From Billgrantia desiderata (GTDB lineage: Bacteria > Pseudomonadota > Gammaproteobacteria > Pseudomonadales > Halomonadaceae), in assembly GCA_011742915.1 (NCBI GenBank), contig JAAQTN010000007.1:62001-126000 (forward strand): a stretch of DNA of 64,000 nt, in the 5' to 3' direction. The notes under the pieces are model-generated. The model was not told the DNA's origin. It did not search any database and saw only the letters and a list, made by a program, of their open reading frames with translations. Positions 16,504 to 26,158 of the stretch are shown here, one piece after another (the stretch's first letter is position 1; every line of letters starts with the position of its first letter). A program made the translations under genes and the position numbers.

Positions 16504-17529
16504 ATGAATCACGCCATCTCCCGCAGCCTGCTCGCCGCCTGTGCGGCGGGCATCGCCTTCAGCGCGCAGGCCGACACCCTGCGCATGTCCCATTTCTGGC
16601 CGGCCAATTCCGACGTCAATAAGGAGATCTTCGAGGCCTGGGCCAAGCACGTCGAAGAAGCCACCGGCGGCGAGCTGACCATCGAGAACTACCCCTCCCA
16701 GACTCTGAGCCGCTCCGAGCAGGCCTACCAGGGCACGGTGAACGGTATCTCCGACATCGCCATCACCATGCAGGGCTACACCGCCGGCCGCTTCCCGCTG
16801 TCGGAGATCGTCCAGCTGCCGGGGGTTTCCGGCAGCGCTCCCCAGGGTGGCTGCATTCTGCAGACGCTGTACGACGAGGGTCACATCGCCGACGAGTACG
16901 ACGACGTGAAGGTGCTCTACCTGTTCACCACCGGCCCCGCTTATCTGCACACCCGGGGCCATGCCATCGAGACGCCCGATGACCTGCGCGGCCTGCGCAT
17001 CCGTCGTCCCAGCGACGTGGCCGGGGAGATCCTCGAGCGTCTGGGGGCCAATCCCGTGGGCATGCCGGCGCCGGACATCTACACCTCGCTGCAGCGCGGC
17101 GTGATGGATGGTCTGAGCTTCCCCTGGCAGGCGATGAAGACCTTCGGCATCAACGAGCTGGCCGATCATCATCTCGAGGTGCCTTACTACACCGGCGTGG
17201 CGGTGGCAGTCATGAATCATGCGAGCTACGAGCGTCTTTCGCCGGAGCAGCAGGCTGCCATCGACGAGGTCAGCGGCATGGCCTGGACCCGTCGGGCCGG
17301 CGAGGTGTATGCGCGGCTGGATCGAGAGGGGCGCGAGGAGGCCGAGGCTCAGGGCGGCACCATCAACACGGTGGAAGACCCATTGAACGATCCTGAGTGG
17401 TCGGGTCCGCTCAACGAGGGAACGGAGGCCTACCTGGTTCGCCTCGAGCAGCGCGGTATCGACAATGCGCGCGAGGTTTACCAGCGGGCGCTCGAACTGC
17501 GTGACGAGTGCCCCGTGGAACCAGATTGA
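16504..17529 (+). CDS. TRAP transporter solute-binding protein, DctP family (orphan)
   Basis: A 341-aa periplasmic protein with a signal peptide (cut after AFSAQA). The DctP fold is evident: LRMSHFWP, VNGISDIAITMQGYTAGRFP, and GMPAPDIYTSLQRGVMDGLS before the Arg-containing ligand region LRGLRIRRP. It lies between mdlC and an aldehyde dehydrogenase, pointing to benzoylformate or a related aromatic keto acid as ligand. No DctQ/DctM genes are adjacent. It closely resembles the binding protein at 51628-52662, whose DctQM pair it might use. Confidence 0.88.
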   Translation: MNHAISRSLLAACAAGIAFSAQADTLRMSHFWPANSDVNKEIFEAWAKHVEEATGGELTIENYPSQTLSRSEQAYQGTVNGISDIAITMQGYTAGRFPLSEIVQLPGVSGSAPQGGCILQTLYDEGHIADEYDDVKVLYLFTTGPAYLHTRGHAIETPDDLRGLRIRRPSDVAGEILERLGANPVGMPAPDIYTSLQRGVMDGLSFPWQAMKTFGINELADHHLEVPYYTGVAVAVMNHASYERLSPEQQAAIDEVSGMAWTRRAGEVYARLDREGREEAEAQGGTINTVEDPLNDPEWSGPLNEGTEAYLVRLEQRGIDNAREVYQRALELRDECPVEPD

Positions 17530-17535
17530 GTGCGC

Positions 17536-17593
17536 GACTAAAGTCCAAACCCGATACGGGAAAAGTCCAAGTAATCCCGCTGATATTGCCTTA
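17536..17593 (+). promoter_or_regulatory. Three-box promoter module before the aldehyde dehydrogenase
   Basis: GACTAAAGTC (17536), AAAAGTCCAA (17561) and TTGCCTTA (17586) start exactly 25 bp apart. The same three boxes with the same 25-bp steps occur upstream of pobA (55504, 55529, 55554). This indicates a promoter bound by the same regulator. Its identity is unknown. Confidence 0.65.
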
Positions 17594-17658
17594 TGTGGCG
17601 CATGGCTTCGGGGAAAATGAGAAGCGGGCAATGCCAAAACAATGCAATGGAGTGACCC

Positions 17659-19110
17659 ATGACGACTCTCGGATTGCTGATCGGCGGCCAGGCCAAGGCT
17701 GCCTCTGGAGAAGGAACGTTCGAACGTCGCAACCCGTTCACCGGTGAGGTGGCGACCACGGCGGCGGCGGCTTCGGTGGAGGATGCCAAGGCGGCGGCGG
17801 ATGCCGCGGGCCGCGCCTTCGCGACCTGGTCGCAAACGGGCCCCGGCGAGCGGCGCGGCAAGCTGCTCAAGGCGGCGGAGCTGATGGAAGCGCGCCAGGC
17901 GGAGTTCATCGAGCGCATGGTGAACGAGACCGGCGCCACGCCGGGCTGGGCCGGCTTCAACGTGATGGTGGCCGCCGGCATGCTGCGCGAGGCGGCATCG
18001 CTGACCACTCAGATTCAGGGCGACGTGATCCCTTCCAACGTACCCGACAACCTGGCCATGGGCATCCGCGTGCCCTGCGGCGTGGTGGTGGGTATCGCGC
18101 CGTGGAACGCGCCGATCATCCTCGGTACCCGCGCCGTGGCCACACCGCTGGCGTGCGGCAACACGGTGATTCTCAAGGCCTCGGAGCAGTGCCCGGCGAC
18201 CCACCACCTGATCGGCGAGGTGCTGGTGGAGGCCGGCCTCGGTGAGGGCGTGGTCAACGTGGTGACCAACGCGCCCCACGAGGCCCCGCAAATCGTCGAG
18301 ACGTTGATCGCCCACCCCGAGGTGGCGCGCATCAACTTCACCGGTTCTACCGGGGTGGGGCGGATCATCGCCGAGAAGGCGGCGCACCATCTCAAGCCGG
18401 TGCTGCTGGAGCTGGGCGGCAAGGCGCCGTTCCTGGTGCTGGACGACGCCGATCTGGATGCCGCGGTGGATGCGGCGATCTTCGGTGCCTTCTTCAACCA
18501 GGGGCAGATCTGCATGTCCACCGAGCGGCTTATCGTCGACGCCTCGGTGGCCGATGCCTTCGTCGACAAGCTGGCCACCCGCGCCGCGGCGCTCAAGGTC
18601 GGCGATCCGCGCGGCGAGGGCAACGCCTTGGGCACCCTGATCAACGCCGAGTCGGGGCAGAAGCTCAATGCGCTGCTCGACGATGCCGAGAGCCACGGCG
18701 CACGCCTGGCCGCCGGCGGCCGGGCCGATGGGGTGATCATGCCGGCCACGGTGGTGGATGGTGTGACCCCGGCCATGCGCCTCTACAGCGAGGAGTCGTT
18801 CGGGCCGGTGGTGGCGGTGATCCGCGTCGATGGCGAGGAGGAGGCGATTCGCATCGCCAACGACAGCGAGTACGGCCTCTCGGCGGCGGTGTTCAGCCGC
18901 GACACGGCGCGGGCGATGAAGGTGGCCGGGAAGATCCGCTCGGGCATCTGTCATATCAATGCGCCGACGGTGCACGACGAGCCGCAGATGCCTTTCGGCG
19001 GCACCAAGGCCAGCGGTTACGGGCGCTTCGGCGGCAAGGCGGGCATCGAGGAGTTCACCGAGCTGCGTTGGATCACGGTGCAACTGGGCCCACGGCACTA
19101 TCCTATTTGA
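17659..19110 (+). CDS. Aldehyde dehydrogenase, benzaldehyde/vanillin type
   Basis: A 483-aa NAD(P)-dependent aldehyde dehydrogenase with catalytic C285 (NQGQICMS) and general base E251 (LELGGKAP), plus PWNAPIILGTRAVATPLACG for cofactor binding. The sequence is of the vanillin/salicylaldehyde/benzaldehyde group. Sitting after mdlC, it should oxidise benzaldehyde to benzoate; oxidation of vanillin in the ferulate pathway is also plausible. It has its own promoter region with the three-box module shared with pobA. A hairpin (19141-19172) follows. Confidence 0.88.
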   Translation: MTTLGLLIGGQAKAASGEGTFERRNPFTGEVATTAAAASVEDAKAAADAAGRAFATWSQTGPGERRGKLLKAAELMEARQAEFIERMVNETGATPGWAGFNVMVAAGMLREAASLTTQIQGDVIPSNVPDNLAMGIRVPCGVVVGIAPWNAPIILGTRAVATPLACGNTVILKASEQCPATHHLIGEVLVEAGLGEGVVNVVTNAPHEAPQIVETLIAHPEVARINFTGSTGVGRIIAEKAAHHLKPVLLELGGKAPFLVLDDADLDAAVDAAIFGAFFNQGQICMSTERLIVDASVADAFVDKLATRAAALKVGDPRGEGNALGTLINAESGQKLNALLDDAESHGARLAAGGRADGVIMPATVVDGVTPAMRLYSEESFGPVVAVIRVDGEEEAIRIANDSEYGLSAAVFSRDTARAMKVAGKIRSGICHINAPTVHDEPQMPFGGTKASGYGRFGGKAGIEEFTELRWITVQLGPRHYPI

Positions 19111-19140
19111 GCAGAGTTAGCCCCAGTCTCGACGTGGTGG

Positions 19141-19172
19141 GATAGGCGCCGGCTAGCAAGCTGGCGCCTATC
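19141..19172 (+). terminator. Hairpin terminator after the aldehyde dehydrogenase
   Basis: GATAGGCGCC (19141-19150) pairs with GGCGCCTATC (19163-19172). The T-run is weak. Confidence 0.55.
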
Positions 19173-19237
19173 TCTTGGTAGCAGCCGCAGCCTGTACGCC
19201 TTTATCGAGCTATTTCCAGTCTTCGTGGCTTGCTCGC

Positions 19238-19305
19238 TTTTCGCAAATGACGAAAGCTGCTGTCTTGATAAGGCTATTTTTCCAAAAGACTCCCTTGTCT
19301 AGTCT
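19238..19305 (+). promoter_or_regulatory. LysR-type promoter module, copy 1
   Basis: The segment holds TTTTCGC-N-CGAAAGC (19238), CTATTTTTCCAAAAGA (19274) and CTAGTCT (19299). The same elements with identical 36- and 25-bp steps occur at 24762-24829 beside the divergent LysR gene. The TTTCGC/GCGAAA inverted repeat is a plausible operator. Confidence 0.7.
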
Positions 19306-19335
19306 CCAGGGAAATGACAACGGGAGATAGCTTAC

Positions 19336-20682
19336 ATGGCGGGTTCACCGAGTACCGAGACGCGCATCGTGCGTCGTGACAATGCGCGTGCTACGCGACA
19401 TCTCAAGGCCGATATCTGTGTTGTGGGCGCCGGTATCGCTGGCATGTCGGCTGCCCTGCAGGCGGCCAAGCTGGGACGAAGTGTCGTTCTGGTCGACAGC
19501 CAGCCGGCACTGGGCGGTCAGGCGGTCAATTCGATCATTGCCACCTTCTGTGGGCTTTTCTCGAACGGCACCCATGGCTACCAGTTCACGCACGGCATCG
19601 CCGATGACATCCTGAGTTACCTCGAGGCGCAGGAAGGGGCGATCTACTATCGCAATGGCCCCAATACCACGGTGGTGTATTACGACGAGGTGGCGCTGGG
19701 ACGCTGGAGCGAGAACAGCGTCCTCGAGGCCGGCATCACGCCGCTGCTGGGGGCCATGCTGCTCGATGTCCATGTCGAGGATGGCCGGATCATGCGTACC
19801 GACTTCATGACCCGCTACGGGGCGGTGAGCATCGAGGCGCAAGGCTTCGTCGATGCCAGCGGCGATGCGGCGCTGACTTACCAGGCGGGTTTTGCCTGCC
19901 GTGAGCCGGCCAGACAGGGTGTTTTCGGTACCCAGATGGTGGTGCTCGAGCATATCGATGAGCGCCATCAGCCGACTAAGCAGGAGATCAGCCAGCGCAT
20001 GAGGGAGCGTGGCGATGCCTATGGTCTGCTGCGTCGTGAGGGGCTTGGTTTCAACATACCTGGCAGCGGAATCGCGGCGATGAACATGACCCATGTCGAA
20101 ACCCCGCTGGACCCGCTCGAGGCATCGGCCAAGGCCCTGGAGGGCAAGGAGCAGGCTGCCAGGGGGGTGGAGTTCCTGCGCCAGGAGTTTCCCGAGTGCT
20201 TCGGCAAGGCGCGCATCAGATCCTTCGGCCTGCCGGGTATCCGCCAGACCCGCTGGATCGTGGGGCGTCATCATCTCACCGTCGATGAGCTGAAGAGCGG
20301 TTACCGGTTCGATGACGCCATCGGCCGAACCGCCTGGCCCATCGAGCTGCATGATCACAGCGATGGCCACCATTGGATCACCTTCGATGAGGAGCATGTC
20401 CACTACATCCCCCTCGGCAGCTTGGTGCCGGAGGAGTGCCATAACCTGGTGGCCGCAGGACGCTGCATCGATGCCGACGCGGCCGCCCTGTCGAGCGTCA
20501 GGGTGATGGGGCCCTGCATGGCCATGGGCATGGCAGCGGCGCACGCCCTGGATCTGGCGGGGAGTGGCAGCGTGCACGCCATCGATGCCGCCGCGATGCG
20601 CGAGCGGGTCAAGGAGAACGTCGAAAAAAGACACTATCGCTGGAGCGAAGCAGACCTGGCGAATAAGGTCGCGACCTCCTGA
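19336..20682 (+). CDS. FAD-dependent oxidoreductase (FAD_oxidored family)
   Basis: A 448-aa flavoprotein. The dinucleotide-binding motif GAGIAG is at residues 31-36 and GGQAVNSIIATFCGLF follows; the C-terminal GRCIDADAAALSSVRVMG with AMGMAAAHAL is typical of PF12831 proteins. It is the first gene of a cluster with a TAXI binding protein, an IlvD-type dehydratase, aconitase X and a TRAP permease. A dehydrogenation of a hydroxy- or imino-acid substrate would fit, but the reaction cannot be read. Its promoter shares a 68-bp module with the aconitase X promoter. Confidence 0.8.
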   Translation: MAGSPSTETRIVRRDNARATRHLKADICVVGAGIAGMSAALQAAKLGRSVVLVDSQPALGGQAVNSIIATFCGLFSNGTHGYQFTHGIADDILSYLEAQEGAIYYRNGPNTTVVYYDEVALGRWSENSVLEAGITPLLGAMLLDVHVEDGRIMRTDFMTRYGAVSIEAQGFVDASGDAALTYQAGFACREPARQGVFGTQMVVLEHIDERHQPTKQEISQRMRERGDAYGLLRREGLGFNIPGSGIAAMNMTHVETPLDPLEASAKALEGKEQAARGVEFLRQEFPECFGKARIRSFGLPGIRQTRWIVGRHHLTVDELKSGYRFDDAIGRTAWPIELHDHSDGHHWITFDEEHVHYIPLGSLVPEECHNLVAAGRCIDADAAALSSVRVMGPCMAMGMAAAHALDLAGSGSVHAIDAAAMRERVKENVEKRHYRWSEADLANKVATS

Positions 20683-20748
20683 ACAGCCAGTATGGCGCGA
20701 GGCGCCGACACAACAACAACTCATATATCCAATTTGGAGCGTACAGCA

Positions 20749-21972
20749 ATGCACAAGATCCAGCTCAATGGCCTCAGGTGGGTAGCCGGTACCATGCTCG
20801 GCGCCAGCCTCGCGGTTGCCACCATCGGGCAGCAGGCAACAGCCGATGACGCCTACGAATGGCCTCGCTACTTCAATGTGATCACACCGGCGGTGGGGAC
20901 AGGCAACCACTCCCTGGCAGTGGCATGGACGACGGAACTCTCATCACAGAAACCCACGCGGGTGAGGGTGCTTCCGGCTCCCAACGGTTTCTCGCGGGCC
21001 TCCTGGTTGAATACCGATGAAGGGCGCATCGTCCTGATGCAGGCTTCCGAATATTACGACCAGATGGATGCGGTGGATGGCTTCGCTTCGCGTGATGGCG
21101 GGCCGGCCGACACACGCGCCATTGCCTTGGCTATGGTCACGCCATGGGGGTACATGGTGCGTGGTGACTCGGACATCGAGAGCATCCACGACATAGGCCC
21201 GGGGACACGAATTGCCTATGCGGGAAGTTCTGCCTTCCTGTTGGTGGGTATCGATGCGCTATTGGCTTATCTCGATCTCGACCATGATGAAGTGGAGCTG
21301 GTCGAAGTCGGCAGCTTCGGTGCCAACACTGCCGTGGTCACCGAAGGGCGTGCCGACGTGGCCATCACCGGACCCATTGCCGGACCCAGCTATGAGGCGG
21401 AGGCCAGCCCCCAAAGCATCCGCTGGTTGGAGCTGCCTGAACCGAGCGAGGATCCCGAGGCTTACGAACGCTATCGGAGCGTGAATTTGGGCTATGTCCC
21501 CATGCCGGTTACTTCGGGTGCCAGCACCGCCCATGGTTTGAACATGGACCATGCCTTCCAGATGTACCACGTGCGCGGCGACGACGATCCGGACTTCGTC
21601 TACCACCTGGTCAAGTGGATGGATGAAGCCTACGACAGCTTCAAGGGGGATTTCACGCACGCCCACATGATGAGCCTGGATAACCTGGTGCTGTTCCTCG
21701 AGCACGGCGCCATGCAGCCCCTGCACGAAGGTGCAATCCGCTATCTGGAGGAGAAGGGGCTTTGGAGCGAGGCCTTCCAGGAGCGTCAGGATGCCCTGGT
21801 GGAGCTTGCCCAGTCGAGAGTGGCCAGTTATCAGGAAGCCATGGCCCTGGCCGCCGATCAGGGAATCAACGTCAGTCCCGGTAATGAGCGCTGGGTGAAT
21901 TTCTGGCAGCAATATCGCGAAGAGAATGGCATCGCGCAGCCCTACGGGGAGTTGGTTCGCACCCTGGACTGA
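20749..21972 (+). CDS. TAXI-family TRAP solute-binding protein
   Basis: A 407-aa periplasmic protein with a signal peptide (AGTMLGASLAVATIGQQATA). TAXI features include TPAVGTGNHSLAVAW near the N-terminus, the GPGTRIAYAGSSAF segment and EGRADVAITGPIAGP. It begins with ATG at 20749 behind GGAG. Its permease partner is probably the fused TRAP protein at 26673-28646, with four catabolic genes in between. The ligand is unknown. Confidence 0.85.
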   Translation: MHKIQLNGLRWVAGTMLGASLAVATIGQQATADDAYEWPRYFNVITPAVGTGNHSLAVAWTTELSSQKPTRVRVLPAPNGFSRASWLNTDEGRIVLMQASEYYDQMDAVDGFASRDGGPADTRAIALAMVTPWGYMVRGDSDIESIHDIGPGTRIAYAGSSAFLLVGIDALLAYLDLDHDEVELVEVGSFGANTAVVTEGRADVAITGPIAGPSYEAEASPQSIRWLELPEPSEDPEAYERYRSVNLGYVPMPVTSGASTAHGLNMDHAFQMYHVRGDDDPDFVYHLVKWMDEAYDSFKGDFTHAHMMSLDNLVLFLEHGAMQPLHEGAIRYLEEKGLWSEAFQERQDALVELAQSRVASYQEAMALAADQGINVSPGNERWVNFWQQYREENGIAQPYGELVRTLD

Positions 21973-22022
21973 GGAAACGAGCTGGCTGAAATCCAACACC
22001 ACCATTACCACAGGGCGGACTC

Positions 22023-23720
22023 ATGAAACGTAAACTGCGCAGCAATTTCCCCCGCGGCTCCTATCTCTGGGCCGTGCGTAACGCTCACTGGCATGCTCTG
22101 GGAATTCCCGAGGAAGATTGTGAGAAGCCCAAGATTGCCATCATCAACACCTCATCCGAACTGGCAGCCTGTTTCTCTCATCTCGACGGCGTCGCGGCCG
22201 AACTCAAGCAGGCCATTCGGGAAGCCGGGGGCGTGCCCTTCGAGGTTCGCACCACGGCACCCAGCGACTTCATCACCGGCGCCGGCGCTCGCGGTGCCTA
22301 TATCCTCTCGGCGCGGGACCTCGTCACCAATGACATCGAGGCCAGTGTCGAGGGCGCCATGCTCGACGGCATGGTCTGTCTGACTTCCTGCGACAAGACC
22401 GTACCGGGCCAGCTGATGGCTGCCGCGCGTCTCAACATTCCCAGCCTGATGGTGTCCTGCGGCTATCAGCCCAGTGGCGAATATCGGGGCCGGCATGTCG
22501 ATATCGAGGATGTCTTCGTCGGGGCCATGCATGTGGTGACCGGTAACCTGGACCGTGAAGAGCTCATCGGCATGAGCCGCGAGGCGGTCAAGGGGCCGGG
22601 CGTCTGTTCCGGTATGGGAACGGCGAACTCGATGCATATCGTTTGTGAGGCGCTGGGCATGGCGCTGCCGGGCAGTACGCCGGTCGCTGCCAACAGTGCC
22701 AGGATGCGCGATGCGGTGCGCCAGGCAGGCCAGCGCATCGTCGAGATGGTCTGGGGGGATCTCAAGCCTCGCGACATCCTCACGCCTGGCAGTTTTGCCA
22801 ACGCCGCGCGGGCGGTATTGGCGGTGGGCGGCTCGATCAACTCGGTCAAGCATCTTCAGGCCGTGGCCGTGGAGGCGCACTGCGACGTCGACGTGTATGC
22901 GCTCTTCGAGCGACTGGCCGATCAGGTGCCGGTGCTCAGTGCGGTGCGCCCGGTGGGCGAACATACCATCGAGGCCTTCGATGCGGCCGGTGGCTGCCAG
23001 GCGGTGCTCAAGCAGCTCGAACCGCTGCTGGATATCGATACGCTCACGGTGACGGGGCGCTCCCTCGCGACCGAGCTGCACGACGTCACGGTGGCGGATG
23101 AGAGTGTGATCCGCCCGATGGCCAGCCCCGTCGCCTCGCGTCCGGCAATCGTCATTCTGCGCGGCAGCCTGGCTCTGGAGTCGGGGATCGTCAAGACCGG
23201 GATTGTGGAGCGCAAGGTACGCCGCTTCACCGGTCCTGCGCGCTGTTTCTCTACCTCGGACGATGCCTTGGTGGCCTTGCAGCAGGGCGAGATCCGACCC
23301 GGCGATGTGCTGGTCATGCGCGGGGCAGGAGCGTGCGGTGGGCCCGGCATGGGCGGCGGCGCGTCGCGGGTGGTCTTTGCAATCGACGGTGCCGGTCTGG
23401 GCGAGGAGGTGGCGATGCTCACCGACGGCCACCTTTCGGGGCTGGTCTGCAAGGGGCTGGTGGTGGCGGAGATCTCTCCCGAGGGATCCGTGGCCGGCCC
23501 CCTGGCGCTGGTGGAGGATGGCGACCGTATCGTCATCGATCTCGATACGCGGCGCTGCGACCTGGAGGTGGAGGCCGAGGAGCTGGAGCAGCGTCTGCAG
23601 CGCTGGCGTCCTAGCCGACCGCTGTTCGACACCGGCTGGCTGCAGCAATACCGGCACAATGTGCAGCCGTTGACGAAGGGCGCGGTGCTGGTACGCAGCA
23701 GCGAAGACGCCGTGGACTGA
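22023..23720 (+). CDS. IlvD/Edd-family Fe-S dehydratase
   Basis: A 565-aa protein of the dihydroxy-acid/phosphogluconate/sugar-acid dehydratase family. C123 in TSCDKTVPGQ and C195 in GVCSGMGTANSM are expected Fe-S cluster ligands, and PGMGGGASRVVFAIDG with TDGHLSG forms the C-terminal active-site part. Absence of amino-acid biosynthesis neighbours and the presence of transport genes point to catabolic dehydration of a hydroxy or sugar acid. It starts 50 bp after the TAXI gene in the same operon. Confidence 0.85.
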   Translation: MKRKLRSNFPRGSYLWAVRNAHWHALGIPEEDCEKPKIAIINTSSELAACFSHLDGVAAELKQAIREAGGVPFEVRTTAPSDFITGAGARGAYILSARDLVTNDIEASVEGAMLDGMVCLTSCDKTVPGQLMAAARLNIPSLMVSCGYQPSGEYRGRHVDIEDVFVGAMHVVTGNLDREELIGMSREAVKGPGVCSGMGTANSMHIVCEALGMALPGSTPVAANSARMRDAVRQAGQRIVEMVWGDLKPRDILTPGSFANAARAVLAVGGSINSVKHLQAVAVEAHCDVDVYALFERLADQVPVLSAVRPVGEHTIEAFDAAGGCQAVLKQLEPLLDIDTLTVTGRSLATELHDVTVADESVIRPMASPVASRPAIVILRGSLALESGIVKTGIVERKVRRFTGPARCFSTSDDALVALQQGEIRPGDVLVMRGAGACGGPGMGGGASRVVFAIDGAGLGEEVAMLTDGHLSGLVCKGLVVAEISPEGSVAGPLALVEDGDRIVIDLDTRRCDLEVEAEELEQRLQRWRPSRPLFDTGWLQQYRHNVQPLTKGAVLVRSSEDAVD

Positions 23721-23785
23721 GCCGTCCGTGCCGTCGACGCTGGGTGCCCGTGGCGGGGTGTTTTGCCCGAGGCCGGGCAAGGGCG

Positions 23786-24718
23786 TCAGGACGGTGCCTG
23801 GCGAGTGATCTTGCTGAGCGGGATCCGCTCCCAGGGGGGAGTCGGCTGACTGGCGTTCTTGAGCCAGCTGATCACGGCTTCCACGGCCGCGTTGCCACGG
23901 CGATTGCGAGGCACCAGTGCCTTCACCCACAGGTCGGGCACGGGATAGTTGGAGAGGATCTCCGTCGCCAGGCCCTGCTGGAGGCTGGGCTCTGCGATGT
24001 GCCTGGCCACGATGGCGATACCCAGGTGGTTTTCCACGGCATGCATGAGAACGTGGCTGTCATTGACGCTGACGCGGGCCGTGACATCCACGCTCACCGG
24101 CCCCTTGTCGCCCTGGAATTGCCAGCGGTTGCCAGCGGCAAGAAAGGTCAGGCAGTCGTGGTGAATCAGATCGCTTGGATGCTTCGGTAAACCCTTCTCC
24201 TGGAGATAGGTGGGCGATGCCACGATGATCCGCGGCAGCGGGCACAGTGGGATGTCCTCAACGTTGGCATAAGAGGTGGGCAGGGCGCCGATGGCAATAT
24301 CGAAGCCCTCCTCCACCGGGTTCACCGACCGATCGATCAGCAGTAATTCGAGCCGGATCCCCGGATAGCTGCGCTGGAAATCGGTGAGGATATGGCCGTA
24401 GTACTGAATGGCCATGGTCGTGGGGCACTTGATACGCAGCTTCTCTTCGATGCGATGCCGCGAACTGGTCACGTCCTGAAAGGCATCGTCGATCTCCCGA
24501 ACGATGGTCATGAAGCGAGGATAGTAGCGCTCGCCGACCTCGGTCAGATCCAGCTTGCGGGTGGTTCGAGTGAAGAGGCTGACCTTGAGCTGGTGCTCCA
24601 ACTGGTCGATCCGTTTGGTGATCACCGAGGGCACGGTGTCCAGGGTACGAGCGGCGGCTGAAAAGCTGCCGGCGCGCACTACCGTGAGAAAGGTGCGGAT
24701 GTTGGTCAGGGTATCCAA
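23786..24718 (-). CDS. LysR-family regulator of the aconitase X cluster
   Basis: A 310-aa LysR protein (LTNIRTFLTVVRAGSFSAAA, then VPSVITKRIDQLEHQLKVSLF) with a substrate-binding domain. I chose the TTG at 24718, which has GGAGG five bases upstream; the longer frame to 24880 would run through the promoter. It is divergent from the aconitase X large-subunit gene. The 68-bp promoter module between them recurs before the FAD oxidoreductase gene at 19336, so both are likely targets. Confidence 0.85.
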   Translation of the reverse strand: MDTLTNIRTFLTVVRAGSFSAAARTLDTVPSVITKRIDQLEHQLKVSLFTRTTRKLDLTEVGERYYPRFMTIVREIDDAFQDVTSSRHRIEEKLRIKCPTTMAIQYYGHILTDFQRSYPGIRLELLLIDRSVNPVEEGFDIAIGALPTSYANVEDIPLCPLPRIIVASPTYLQEKGLPKHPSDLIHHDCLTFLAAGNRWQFQGDKGPVSVDVTARVSVNDSHVLMHAVENHLGIAIVARHIAEPSLQQGLATEILSNYPVPDLWVKALVPRNRRGNAAVEAVISWLKNASQPTPPWERIPLSKITRQAPS

Positions 24719-24761
24719 GACGACCTCCAGGTGAGGGCGGTACGGGCACGGGTTGGTTATT

Positions 24762-24829
24762 TTTTCGCGTTTAGCGAAAGCTCTTATCTTAAAACGACTA
24801 TTTCTCCAAAAGATAGGCTTGGCTAGTCT
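24762..24829 (+). promoter_or_regulatory. LysR-type promoter module, copy 2
   Basis: TTTTCGC (24762), CTATTTCTCCAAAAGA (24798) and CTAGTCT (24823) match copy 1 at 19238 with the same spacing. The palindrome TTTCGC-N5-GCGAAA sits at 24763-24779. Confidence 0.7.
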
Positions 24830-24885
24830 GCCTAAAACAATACGGGCCGGGCGTCGCGATACGCCGGCATGAGGAGGCACGCATC

Positions 24886-26157
24886 ATGCAATTGACGGAT
24901 TACGAGAAAGCCATGCTGGACGGCGCCAACGGTGCCGCCAAGGCGCGGGCCATGGACCTGCTGCTGCGCTATGGCCAGGCCGTGGGCGCGGAGCGTCTGG
25001 TCGAGACGCGCAATGTGGCGGGCGCCTTCAATGCTTCGACCCCTTCGATACAGGCCATCGTCGACAAGGGCTTCGACGCCGTCTATTCCGAACTCAATCT
25101 CGATAGTGACGAGGTCGTCGAGATACCTCGCGTCGCCGTGCCGACGACCCAACTGATCACCGGCATCGACAACGACAATTGGCGCCTGCAGGGCGTCGAT
25201 GAGTCGCTGGTGAAGATGCAGCGGGCTTCCGAGGCATTCCTGGGCGAGCGTGGCATCAACATGTGCGCCACCTGCACGCCCTATCAGGTGGGCAATGTAC
25301 CGCTGATGGGCGAGCACTGTGCCTGGATGGAGTCGTCCGCCGTCATCTACTGCAATTCCGTGCTCGGCGCGCGCACCAATGTCGAGGGCAAGGAGAGTAC
25401 CGGGGCCGCGGCCCTTACCGGTCGCATTCCCTACTGGGGCTATCACTTGCCGGAAAACCGCTTCGGTACCCATCGCGTGAACGTGACCATCGACGTCGAC
25501 GACATGATGGACTGGGGGCTGCTGGGCTACTACGTCGGTGAAATCGTCCAGGAGCACAAGCCGGTATTGAGCGGTCGACTGCACCATCCCAACCTGATCA
25601 AGCTTAAGCACTTCGGCGCTGCGGCTGCTTCGTCAGGCGGTGTCGAGATGTATCACATCCCCGGCGTCACGCCGGAGGCGCGCACCATGGAAGAGGCCTT
25701 CGGCCCCCATCGGCCGCAGCAAGTGCTCCACTTCGGCGAGGTCGAGCGGCGCGAGGCTTGGGAAAAGCTGCAGAGTGCCACCGACCGCCGGGTGGACTTC
25801 ATCATGCTCGGCTGCCCTCACAACGCCATCGAACAGGTCGAACTGGTGGCGCATCTGTTGCGTGGCCGCAAGATCCATCCCGATGTGGCGCTGTGGGTCC
25901 ATACGCCCCGGGCCATCAAGGAGATCGCCCGTCGAGCCGGGTACCTGGCAACCATCGAGGCGGCGGGCGGCGTCATCATGAGCGATACCTGCCCGGCGAT
26001 TTCTCGCCGGCTTCCCGAAGGCGTCAGGGTGATCGCCACGGACTCGGCCAAGCAAGCCCATTATCTACCCGCTATCGCCAAGCTGCAGGGCTGGTTCGGA
26101 TCGGTGCGCCAGTGTGTCGATGCGGCACTGACGGGTGAGTGGCAGGGAGGGCTTTGA
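24886..26157 (+). CDS. Aconitase X large (catalytic) subunit, DUF521
   Basis: A 423-aa AcnX catalytic subunit of the two-gene (type II) form. Cys residues likely to bind the metal centre are seen at C127 and C130 (NMCATCTPYQ) and C369 (SDTCPAI); the segment IYCNSVLGARTNVEGK is typical. Characterised bacterial AcnX proteins are cis-3-hydroxy-L-proline dehydratases, and archaeal ones dehydrate phosphomevalonate. Here it lies with a second, unrelated dehydratase and transport genes, so the substrate could differ. The small subunit overlaps by a two-base offset. Confidence 0.87.
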   Translation: MQLTDYEKAMLDGANGAAKARAMDLLLRYGQAVGAERLVETRNVAGAFNASTPSIQAIVDKGFDAVYSELNLDSDEVVEIPRVAVPTTQLITGIDNDNWRLQGVDESLVKMQRASEAFLGERGINMCATCTPYQVGNVPLMGEHCAWMESSAVIYCNSVLGARTNVEGKESTGAAALTGRIPYWGYHLPENRFGTHRVNVTIDVDDMMDWGLLGYYVGEIVQEHKPVLSGRLHHPNLIKLKHFGAAAASSGGVEMYHIPGVTPEARTMEEAFGPHRPQQVLHFGEVERREAWEKLQSATDRRVDFIMLGCPHNAIEQVELVAHLLRGRKIHPDVALWVHTPRAIKEIARRAGYLATIEAAGGVIMSDTCPAISRRLPEGVRVIATDSAKQAHYLPAIAKLQGWFGSVRQCVDAALTGEWQGGL

Positions 26158-26158
26158 G

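Noticed and set aside
16468..19098. 876-aa minus-strand ORF opposite dctP and the aldehyde dehydrogenase gene
   Set aside because: Antisense shadow typical of high-GC coding DNA; no recognisable domain.
22152..23930. 592-aa minus-strand ORF
   Set aside because: Antisense of the IlvD/Edd-type dehydratase gene with its clear cluster cysteines.
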